Part shown: one piece after another, positions 12,062 through 18,874 of the stretch | Layout of the letters: every line of letters starts with the position of its first letter | Position numbering within the stretch: the first letter of the stretch is position 1 | Assembly (NCBI RefSeq): GCF_016865425.1 | Contig: NZ_AP023355.1 | Location: 2,354,198 to 2,418,197 of the forward strand | Source of the DNA: Actinocatenispora thailandica | Lineage (GTDB): Bacteria > Actinomycetota > Actinomycetes > Mycobacteriales > Micromonosporaceae | Direction of reading: 5' to 3' | Length of the DNA: 64,000 nt | Notes under the pieces: generated by a model | The model's input: the letters and a program-made list of their open reading frames with translations, nothing else | Told to the model about the DNA's origin: nothing | Database searches by the model: none | Position numbers and translations under genes: made by a program

Positions 12062-13528
12062 TCAGCCGGCGAGCAGCGCCTCGGCCGCGGCCCGGGCGTT
12101 GGCCGGTCCGGCGCCGAACGTGGCGAGATAACCGACCGCGTGCGGCGGACGCCACGCCGGCCAGCCCATCTCCACCACGACCACCTGCGGGTGGGCGGCG
12201 GTGATCTGCTCGATCACCTCGCGGATCCGGGCGTGCCGGTGGGTGTCCCGGCTGACCAGGATCAGCGGCCCGCCGGCGGCCCGGCGGGCCAGTCCGCCCA
12301 CGTCGATGGGTTCGTCCGACAGCGGTCGCAGCCGGACCAGGTCGGCCGGTGCGTCCGCCGCCTCCAGGTACGGCAGCAGCCCCCAGGGCACCTCGCCGAC
12401 GGCGATCGTCGGCGGCGCGTCCAGCTCGACGATCAGCGGTCGCGGCGAGCGGGGGAGCGCACCGTAGACGCGCAGCGCGCGGCGGGCCGCGGCGAGGCCG
12501 ATCCCGTCCGGTACCGGCGCCCGGGTGGAGCCGGTACCGGCCCGGGTGGCGGCGGCCAGCACCGCGGACCGGCGGGCGGCGTCGGCGAGTCGTTCGGCGG
12601 CGAGCCGGCCGTCGCCCACCGCGGCGACGATCGCCGCGACCGTCGTCTCGACCAGCTCCTCGGTGATCTTCGCACCCAGGCAGAGCAGGTCGGCGCCGGC
12701 GGCGAGCGACCGGACCGCGGCGCTACCCATCCCGGCGTCACCGCCCGCGCCGCCCATCTCCAGCGCATCGGTGATGATCGCGCCGCCGAAGCCCAGCTCG
12801 CCGCGCAGCAGATCGCCCAGCGCGGCCCGGCTGAAGGTGGCCGGCAGGGCACCGGTCAGCGCCGGTACCCGCAGGTGCGCGGTCATGATCGCCGGGGCGC
12901 CGGCTCCGATCGCGGCAGCGAACGGTGGCAGGTCGCGTGCCCGCAGCACCGACATCGGCGCGTCGACCACCGGTACCGCCTCGTGCGAGTCGACCCGGGT
13001 CGCGCCGTGACCGGGGAAGTGCTTGGCGCAGGCGGCGACCCCGGCGTCGCCGAGCCCGCGGACCGCGGCGACGGTGTGCGCGGCGACCCGGGCCGGGTCG
13101 GTACCGAACGAACGGGTACCGATGACCGGGTTGTCCGGCGCCGAGTTCACGTCGACGGTCGGGGCGAGATCGAGGGTGATGCCCAGCGCGGCGAGCTCGC
13201 CGCCGAGCGCCGCGTACACCTGGCGGGTCAGGTTCTCGTCGTCGACCGCGCCCAGCGCCGCGTTGCCGGGGTAGCGGGACCCGGACGTGTAGCCGAGCCG
13301 GGTGACGTCACCGCCCTCCTCGTCGAGCGCGACGATCAGTTCCGGCCGGCCCGCCCGCAGCGTCGAGATCAGCCCGGTGACCTGGGATTCGTCCACGATG
13401 TTGTGGCCGAACAGGACCACCCCGCCGAGCCCCTCGTCGCCCAGCCGGCGCACCCAGTCCGGCGCGGTGGCGGCCGGGAACGCGGCGAGCAGGGTGCGCA
13501 GCGCCTGGCTGCGTAGCGACTCGCTCAT
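12062..13528 (-). CDS. nagZ: GH3 beta-N-acetylglucosaminidase (NagZ/DasD type)
   Basis: This 488-residue cytoplasmic GH3 hydrolase releases terminal GlcNAc from chito-oligosaccharides or muropeptides. Substrate-binding KHFPGHG and the catalytic His-loop region are present, and the nucleophile Asp lies in ITDALEMGG. No signal peptide is visible, so it works on imported sugar. The ATG at 13528 follows AAGGAGG and overlaps the stop of an upstream mini-ORF as ATGA, implying translational coupling. It is the last gene after a DasABC-like transporter. In Streptomyces a beta-N-acetylglucosaminidase gene (dasD) sits in the same place, supporting chitobiose use, although a cell-wall recycling role cannot be excluded. 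Confidence 0.92.
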   Translation of the reverse strand: MSESLRSQALRTLLAAFPAATAPDWVRRLGDEGLGGVVLFGHNIVDESQVTGLISTLRAGRPELIVALDEEGGDVTRLGYTSGSRYPGNAALGAVDDENLTRQVYAALGGELAALGITLDLAPTVDVNSAPDNPVIGTRSFGTDPARVAAHTVAAVRGLGDAGVAACAKHFPGHGATRVDSHEAVPVVDAPMSVLRARDLPPFAAAIGAGAPAIMTAHLRVPALTGALPATFSRAALGDLLRGELGFGGAIITDALEMGGAGGDAGMGSAAVRSLAAGADLLCLGAKITEELVETTVAAIVAAVGDGRLAAERLADAARRSAVLAAATRAGTGSTRAPVPDGIGLAAARRALRVYGALPRSPRPLIVELDAPPTIAVGEVPWGLLPYLEAADAPADLVRLRPLSDEPIDVGGLARRAAGGPLILVSRDTHRHARIREVIEQITAAHPQVVVVEMGWPAWRPPHAVGYLATFGAGPANARAAAEALLAG

Positions 13529-13608
13529 CGCCGTTCCTCCTTTGTCGGAACGGCGATGAGGCACCGGGTCGCGCGATACCCATGATTCGCTCGCTGGCGC
13601 CGGCTCAT
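13525..13608 (-). CDS. Mini-ORF 4 of four, coupled to nagZ
   Basis: Peptide identical to mini-ORF 3. Its TGA (13525-13527) overlaps the nagZ ATG (13526-13528), so ribosomes finishing here could restart on nagZ. Confidence 0.45.
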   Translation of the reverse strand: MSRRQRANHGYRATRCLIAVPTKEERR

Positions 13609-13688
13609 CGCCGTTCCTCCTTTGTCGGAACGGCGATGAGGCACCGGGTCGCGCGATACCCATGATTCGCTCGCTGGCGCCGGCTCAT
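13605..13688 (-). CDS. Mini-ORF 3 of four
   Basis: This copy reads MSRRQRANHGYRATRC..., with the Pro of copies 1 and 2 replaced by Arg. Its ribosome site and ATGA overlaps are the same as in copy 2. Confidence 0.45.
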   Translation of the reverse strand: MSRRQRANHGYRATRCLIAVPTKEERR

Positions 13689-13768
13689 CGCCGTTCCTCC
13701 TTTGTCGGAACGGCGATGAGACACGGGGTCGCGCGATACCCATGATTCGCTCGCTGGCGCCGGCTCAT
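13685..13768 (-). CDS. Mini-ORF 2 of four
   Basis: Same peptide as mini-ORF 1 with Arg instead of Glu at position 3 (MSRRQRANHGYRATPC...). It has a strong AAAGGAGG ribosome site inside the previous copy, and ATGA overlaps at both ends. Confidence 0.45.
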   Translation of the reverse strand: MSRRQRANHGYRATPCLIAVPTKEERR

Positions 13769-13848
13769 CGCCGTTCCTCCTTTGTCGGAACGGCGATGAG
13801 ACACGGGGTCGCGCGATACCCATGATTCGCTCGCTGGCGCTCGCTCAT
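13765..13848 (-). CDS. Mini-ORF 1 of four, 27-residue leader-like peptide
   Basis: This open frame reads MSERQRANHGYRATPCLIAV followed by PTKEERR. It begins 31 bp after the upstream permease gene stops, with only a weak ribosome site, and its TGA overlaps the ATG of the next mini-ORF by the sequence ATGA. No family is recognised. It is listed because start, ribosome site and stop are repeated in register four times; whether the peptide is made is unknown. Confidence 0.45.
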   Translation of the reverse strand: MSERQRANHGYRATPCLIAVPTKEERR

Positions 13849-13879
13849 TGGTTGCCGGCCTTTCGGTTGCCCACTGGTG

Positions 13880-14740
13880 TCACCCCTTGACCGCGCCGGC
13901 GGTCAGGCCGCTGGCGACGTGTCGTTGGATGACGGCGAAGAAGACGACGACGGGCAGCGCCATCATCGTGGCGCCCGCCATCAGCGCCCCGTAGTCGACG
14001 CCGTGCGCGGAGACGAACGACACCAGCCACACCGGCAGCGTCTCCTTCTGCTGGTCGGACAGCAGCACGTAGGCCATGATGTACTCGTTCCAGGACTGGA
14101 TCAGCGCGTAGATCGAGGTCGCCACCAGGCCGGGAAACACCAGCGGCAACACGATCCGGAAGAACGCCTGCAGCCGGGTGCAGCCATCGACCATCGCCGC
14201 CTCCTCCAGCTCGGCCGGCACCCCGGCGACGAAACCGCGCAGCGTCCAGATGCTGAACGGCAGGACGAACGCGAGGTAGGTCAGGACCACCCCGGACAGC
14301 TTGTTGACCTGGTCGATCGAGTTGAGCATCAGGTAGAGCGGGATGATCAGCGCGGACATCGGCACCATCTGCACGACCAGGATGGCGAAGATGAACGCGC
14401 GCCGCCCGTACCACCGGAAGCGGGCGATGGCGACCGCCGCGAGCAGCGCCAGCACCAACGCGATGATCATCGTACTGAACGCGATGACCACGCTGTTGCC
14501 CAACGCGTCGGCGAAGTGCGGCGCGTGCACGGCGCGGGAGAAGTTCGCCAGGGTGGGATGCAGCGTGGCGAAGTGCGGGGTGTAGGTCATCAGCTCGTCG
14601 CCCGGTTTGAACGCGGTCAGCACCATCCAGTAGACCGGGAAGATCAGCACGACCGAGGCGACGATCCCGATGGTGTTGGCGGCGATCCGGCCGCCCCCGC
14701 GGCGGCCGCGCCGAGCTCGCGTGCTGGGTTGACTGGCCAT
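13880..14740 (-). CDS. Sugar ABC transporter permease, MalG/DasC type
   Basis: This 286-residue inner-membrane subunit has six predicted helices. The cytoplasmic EAA loop reads ELEEAAMVDGCTRLQAFFRIVLPL, the contact site for the ATPase. The ATG at 14740 overlaps the stop of the upstream permease by one base (TGATG), so the two are co-translated. Together with the binding lipoprotein it forms a CUT1-class importer. No ATPase gene is nearby; in Streptomyces such systems use the shared ATPase MsiK, which is probably true here as well. Confidence 0.94.
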   Translation of the reverse strand: MASQPSTRARRGRRGGGRIAANTIGIVASVVLIFPVYWMVLTAFKPGDELMTYTPHFATLHPTLANFSRAVHAPHFADALGNSVVIAFSTMIIALVLALLAAVAIARFRWYGRRAFIFAILVVQMVPMSALIIPLYLMLNSIDQVNKLSGVVLTYLAFVLPFSIWTLRGFVAGVPAELEEAAMVDGCTRLQAFFRIVLPLVFPGLVATSIYALIQSWNEYIMAYVLLSDQQKETLPVWLVSFVSAHGVDYGALMAGATMMALPVVVFFAVIQRHVASGLTAGAVKG

Positions 14741-15708
14741 CAGTCGATCTCCCCCTGGCGCAGGCTCTGCCGGATGTAGAACACCGTGAAGATCAGCAGC
14801 AGCAGCACCGTGATCACCGCGATGGCGGCGCCCAGGCTGTACTCGTTGACGCCGAACGCCCGCACGAACGAGTAGACCCCGAGCGTCTGGTACTGCGGTT
14901 CCGGCCGGCCGCCGCGCGCCACCCAGACCTGGTTGAACACCTGGAAATCCCAGATCACCGACAGCACCGTGACGATCGTGTAGATCGGCCGCAGGATCGG
15001 GTAGGTGACCCGGAAGAAGATCTGCCGGCTGTTCGCGCCGTCGACCCGGGCCGCCTCCTCCAACTCCTTCGGCACCTGCGAGATGCCGGCGTAGAGGGTG
15101 ATCGCGACGAACGGGATCGCGCCCCACACCACGATCATGGTGATCACGCCGAACCCGGAGATCGTGTTCGCGTACCAGTCGTGCCCGTTCATGTCGACCC
15201 CGGGCAGCCGTCCGACCAGCCAGTTCACCACGCCGAACTCGTAGTCGAACAGCCAGTTGAACACCAGCGTGGACACCACCTGCGGCATCGCCCAGACGCA
15301 GATCAGCACCACGGTGAGGAGCAGCCGGCACCATCGCGACGCCGCCCGCATCACCAGCGCGAGGCCGGTGGCCAGCACCAGCGTCAGGGCCACGTTCGCG
15401 GCGGTGAACGCCACGGTGCGCAGCACCACGAGGTAGAAGTCGGGGTCGGAGAGGATCTTCGCGTAGTTGCCGAGGCCGATGAACGGCGCCGGCAGGCCGC
15501 TGAACAGCTCCCGCTGGGTCAGGTCCTGCACCGACAGCAGCGCGAGCTTGACCAGCGGGTAGCCCTGCACCCCGGCCAGCACCAGCACGGTCGGCAGGAT
15601 CAGCAGGTAACCGATGGTCCTGGGGGCGAGGCGGCGCCGGCGGCGCGGTGGCGACCCCGGCGGTGCCGCACCGGCCGCCTCGGCCGGCGCCTGGGTGTAC
15701 GCGGTCAT
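14740..15708 (-). CDS. Sugar ABC transporter permease, MalF/DasB type
   Basis: This 322-residue protein has a short basic N-terminal tail (PPRRRRRLAPR), then about six membrane helices and the EAA loop KELEEAARVDGANSRQIFFRV. It pairs with the following permease in a CUT1 importer. The ATG at 15708 is preceded by AGGGAGC. It lies 134 bp downstream of the binding-protein gene on the same strand. Confidence 0.94.
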   Translation of the reverse strand: MTAYTQAPAEAAGAAPPGSPPRRRRRLAPRTIGYLLILPTVLVLAGVQGYPLVKLALLSVQDLTQRELFSGLPAPFIGLGNYAKILSDPDFYLVVLRTVAFTAANVALTLVLATGLALVMRAASRWCRLLLTVVLICVWAMPQVVSTLVFNWLFDYEFGVVNWLVGRLPGVDMNGHDWYANTISGFGVITMIVVWGAIPFVAITLYAGISQVPKELEEAARVDGANSRQIFFRVTYPILRPIYTIVTVLSVIWDFQVFNQVWVARGGRPEPQYQTLGVYSFVRAFGVNEYSLGAAIAVITVLLLLIFTVFYIRQSLRQGEID

Positions 15709-15842
15709 GCTGCTCCCTGCGGTGAGTGCGGTGCGCCGGTCCGGCCCGGCGGGGGAGGCTCGCCGGGCCGGACCGACCTCGGGGGGTGTGCCGGGCCGAC
15801 CCGATCGGAGGCAATCGGGCCGTCCCGGCGGGCGCGGTCGGG

Positions 15843-17180
15843 TCAGGAACCGTTGAGCGCCTGCTCGACCTGCTGGTTCATCTGCTTGCAGGCGTCCGCG
15901 ACGCTCTTCTTCCCGGTGGCGATGTCGGACAGGCCGTTCTGCAGGATGGAGCTCTTCTCGACCTTCGGCCAGCCGGTGGAGATCGGCACCATCCAGCTGT
16001 CGGTGGCCGACGAGGCGGCCGCGGCCAGCGCCGGGTCGGACTTGGCCTGGGCCAGCAGCGTGGTGGTGTTCGGCACGTTGCCGGCCTTCATCAGCAGCTT
16101 CTCGTTGGACTGCGAGGTCATCGCCGCGGTCCAGGCCGCCGCCCAGTCCGGGTGCTGGCTCTTCGCCGTGATGGCGAGGTCCGAGCCGCCGGCGAACGAC
16201 TGCATGGCCTCCTTGCCGGAGCCGCTGGGCATCGCGAAGCTGCCGATGGAGTCCTTCAGCTTCGGGTTGCCGCCGTTACCGTCGGCCGACACGCTGGCGC
16301 CCTCCCAGCCCAGGCCGTACATCATCGCCACGTGGCCCTGGGCCATCACCGTGTACTGCTGGGGGTTGGCCTCGTCGCTGGTCTTGCTGGCCGCCGACAG
16401 CTGGTCGGACAGCGCCTTCCACTGGGTCAGGCCCTTGATCGCGGCCGGCGAGTCGAGTCCGCCGACCCACTTGCCGCCCTTCTTGGTGGCGATGGTGCCG
16501 CCCGCGTCCTGCACGAACGACATCGCCGAGTACCAGAACTTGCCGGGCATGTAGAACGCGGAGAACTTCGGGTCGCTGCCGTACTTCTTGTTCAGCTTGC
16601 CGCCGTCGGTCATCAGCTCGGCGAGCGTCTTCGGCGGGGCGCCGATGCCGGCCTTGGCGAACATGTCCTTGCGGTAGAACACGATCCGGCTGCCCGAGTA
16701 GTAGGGGACGCAGTAGACCTTGCCCTCGTAGGTGCAGGAGGCGGCGAGGCCGGAGTTCCAGTTGGCCGAGTCGGCGAACAGGTTCTTCGAGTCGGTCAGG
16801 TCCCGGAACGCGCCGTTGGCGAGGTACGAGGTCGTCTCGGTGTCGCCCATCTCGACCACGTCCGGCACGTGCTTGCCGGTCAGGGCCGCGTCCAACTTGG
16901 TCAGGTGATCGTTCCAGGCCTGGTAGCTGACCTTGACCGTGACCTTCGGGTACTTCTTGTGGAACGAGGTGGTGGCGGCCTTGACCGCGTTGGGCCAGCT
17001 GGACTGCGCGTCGACCTGCAGCCAGACGGTGAGCGTGCCGGTCGCGTTCTTGTCGCCCTTGGTGTCGATCTTGCCGGTACTGCCGGCGGCGCCGCTGCCG
17101 TTGCCGCAGGCCGTGGTCGCCAGCGTGGCTCCCAGCAGAACCGCGGCCAGTCCGGCCGCGGCCATCAGCCGATGTTTCAC
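15843..17180 (-). CDS. Sugar-binding lipoprotein of the ABC importer (DasA-like)
   Basis: This 445-residue extracellular solute-binding protein (family 1) carries a lipoprotein signal (MKHRLMAAAGLAAVLLGATL, then lipobox-like ATTAC with Cys25). It captures sugar outside the membrane and hands it to the two permeases downstream. The combination of binding protein, two permeases and a GH3 beta-N-acetylglucosaminidase is the layout of the Streptomyces dasABC-dasD locus, so GlcNAc or N,N'-diacetylchitobiose is the likeliest ligand; sequence alone does not prove this. The intergenic region to the divergent ROK gene (385 bp) holds two palindromes. Confidence 0.9.
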   Translation of the reverse strand: MKHRLMAAAGLAAVLLGATLATTACGNGSGAAGSTGKIDTKGDKNATGTLTVWLQVDAQSSWPNAVKAATTSFHKKYPKVTVKVSYQAWNDHLTKLDAALTGKHVPDVVEMGDTETTSYLANGAFRDLTDSKNLFADSANWNSGLAASCTYEGKVYCVPYYSGSRIVFYRKDMFAKAGIGAPPKTLAELMTDGGKLNKKYGSDPKFSAFYMPGKFWYSAMSFVQDAGGTIATKKGGKWVGGLDSPAAIKGLTQWKALSDQLSAASKTSDEANPQQYTVMAQGHVAMMYGLGWEGASVSADGNGGNPKLKDSIGSFAMPSGSGKEAMQSFAGGSDLAITAKSQHPDWAAAWTAAMTSQSNEKLLMKAGNVPNTTTLLAQAKSDPALAAAASSATDSWMVPISTGWPKVEKSSILQNGLSDIATGKKSVADACKQMNQQVEQALNGS

Positions 17181-17358
17181 GCATCCTCCCTGGATGTGGT
17201 GCGCTCGGGCGGTTCCCGCCGGCGCGCTCGTCGGTCGGGTCGCGGCGTTCGCCGCTGCCGGCTGCCCGGTCGGCGACCGGTACGGGCGTGGTTGACCGGG
17301 GCGCTGTGCAGCGCACGGCGCCCGCGGTCAACCGGCGCTCTAAGCTGGCGGGTGTCCC

Positions 17359-17371
17359 TTAGGGGCCTTAA
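17359..17371. promoter_or_regulatory. Possible operator of the sugar-uptake operon
   Basis: The sequence TTAGGGGCCTTAA is an imperfect palindrome about 180 bp upstream of the binding-protein gene. It shares TTAGG/CCTAA-like half sites with the sharper palindrome at 17536, but the match is modest and the distance from the start is long. Confidence 0.35.
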
Positions 17372-17535
17372 CAAAAAGGACTGTCGGCGCCTGTCGACTC
17401 AGAACGACGCTGCCGGCGTGGTCGGCACGAGCGCACCGGCACCCGGTATGCGCTCGCACCTCCGCCTTGGCAGGCCTGCCCTGAGCCTCGACAGCCGTCC
17501 GACGCCTTCCTGTTCGGACCCCTGAGGGAATCTAA

Positions 17536-17550
17536 TAGGAAAGTTTCCTA
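17536..17550. promoter_or_regulatory. Perfect palindromic operator in front of the ROK gene
   Basis: TAGGAAAGTTTCCTA is a perfect 7-1-7 palindrome that ends 15 bp before the ROK start codon. It lies in an AT-rich pocket of an otherwise GC-rich region between divergent genes. The right half, GTTTCCTAA, recurs in the chitinase promoter near 40210. The position suits autorepression by the ROK protein and perhaps control of the divergent operon. Confidence 0.75.
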
Positions 17551-17565
17551 AAGACTAGAGGACGA

Positions 17566-18774
17566 ATGGTGATGAGTCGACGCCGACAGCCCGGCACGCC
17601 GCGGTTGTTACGAGCTCTTAATGACCGCGCTGCCCTCGAACTGCTGCTCGCGCACGGCCCGCTGACCCGGGCCAAGCTCGGCGAGCTGACCGGGCTGTCG
17701 AAGGTCACCGCGTCCCAGCTGGTCGAACGGTTGGAACAGCGCGGCCTGGTCGAACGGGTCGGCGTGTCCGCGGGCGGCCGCGGCCCGAACGCCCAGCTCT
17801 ACGCGGTCGTGCCGTCCGCGGCGTACGTGGTGGGCATGGCGATCGGTCCGCACGGCGTCACCGCGCAGGCCGCCGACCTCACCGGCGCCGAACACGGCCG
17901 GATCGAGGTCGCCGCCGACATCTCCGACGACCCGGTCGGGCTGGTGCACGAGGTGCTCGCACAGGCGGCGAAGGCGGCCGAGGTGCCCGTCGGGAAGATC
18001 CGGCACGTGGTACTCGGATCGCCCGGCGTGATCGACCCGCGCTCCGGTGAGGTGTCGTTCTCCTGGGAACTGCCGCGCTGGCACCGCGGCCTGCTCGCCG
18101 CGCTCACCGCCGACCTGAACCGGCCGGTCCGCATCGTCAACGACGTGAACCTGGCCGCCGTCGCCGAACACCAGCTCGGCGCCGGCGCCGGCGTGGACGA
18201 CTTCGTCCTGCTGTGGTGCGACCGCGGGATGGGTGTCGGCGTGATGCTCGACGGGCGGCTCTACCAGGGCGTACTCGGCGCCGCTGGCGAGGTCGGCTAC
18301 CTTCCCGTGCCGGGCGTCGAGCTGGTGCACGGGGTCACCCGGGCGCACAAGGCGCCGTACAGTGCGCTCGCCGGGGCCGAGCCGATCCGGGCGCTGGCCC
18401 GCGAACACGGCTTCCGGCAGCGCACCGCCGCCGCCGCGGTGGCCGCCGCGGTCGCCGACCCGGGCCAGGGCGGGCCACTGCTGGACGAGATCGCCCGGCG
18501 CATCGCCCTCGGCGCCGCCGCCGTGTCGGTGGTGCTCGACCCCGGCCTGGTGGTGCTCGCCGGCGAGGTCGGTTCGGCCGGCGGCGACGAGCTCGCCGCC
18601 CGGGTCGAGCGCGAGGTGCGCGAGCTGGCGCCGGTCGCGCCGCGGGTCGTCGGTACCACCATCGCCGCCGACCCGGTGCTGCACGGTGCCGTGCTGACCG
18701 CGCTGGAGTCGGCGCGGGAGGAGATCTTCGAGGGCAACGACGCCGACGACGCCGAGCCGGATCCCGCGCCGTGA
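17566..18774 (+). CDS. ROK-family transcriptional repressor
   Basis: This 402-residue protein combines an N-terminal winged helix (ALLELLLAHG-like start, TRAKLGELTGLSKVTASQLVERLEQRG, about residues 20-70) with a C-terminal ROK sugar-kinase-like domain. The ATP-site Gly pattern is replaced by AAGEVGYLPVPG, and the usual ROK zinc Cys motif is not obvious, which fits a ligand sensor rather than a kinase. The ATG at 17566 is used; a second ATG two codons on is possible. It is divergent from the chito-oligosaccharide-type importer and has a palindrome directly before its start, so it is the likely regulator of uptake and of itself. Rok7B7-like proteins in Streptomyces have comparable roles. Confidence 0.9.
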   Translation: MVMSRRRQPGTPRLLRALNDRAALELLLAHGPLTRAKLGELTGLSKVTASQLVERLEQRGLVERVGVSAGGRGPNAQLYAVVPSAAYVVGMAIGPHGVTAQAADLTGAEHGRIEVAADISDDPVGLVHEVLAQAAKAAEVPVGKIRHVVLGSPGVIDPRSGEVSFSWELPRWHRGLLAALTADLNRPVRIVNDVNLAAVAEHQLGAGAGVDDFVLLWCDRGMGVGVMLDGRLYQGVLGAAGEVGYLPVPGVELVHGVTRAHKAPYSALAGAEPIRALAREHGFRQRTAAAAVAAAVADPGQGGPLLDEIARRIALGAAAVSVVLDPGLVVLAGEVGSAGGDELAARVEREVRELAPVAPRVVGTTIAADPVLHGAVLTALESAREEIFEGNDADDAEPDPAP

Positions 18775-18874
18775 CGCCGCGACGTACTTTCTGGTCCGTC
18801 ACCGCGACCCGATCTGGCGTGCCTCGGGCGTTTCGGCCCGTCCGGCGGCGCCCAGCCGGTACTGTCCAGAACCC

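Larger units (their letters stand above)
13525..13844. repeat. Four tandem 80-bp repeats carrying ribosome site and start codon
   Basis: Copies start at 13525, 13605, 13685 and 13765 and are identical except for a few bases: the pair nearest nagZ reads GCACCGGGTC where the outer pair reads ACACGGGGTC, and the ends of the array diverge. Each copy holds a 13-bp perfect inverted repeat (TCATCGCCGTTCC / GGAACGGCGATGA) around a nine-base loop. On the minus strand each copy presents AAAGGAGG followed by an ATG, the ATG lying in the 3' arm of that hairpin. The period is not divisible by three, so the reading frame rotates from copy to copy. Confidence 0.95.

Noticed and set aside
13525-13848. CRISPR array in the 80-bp repeats
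   Set aside because: Units are joined head to tail with no unique spacers, and no cas genes are present.
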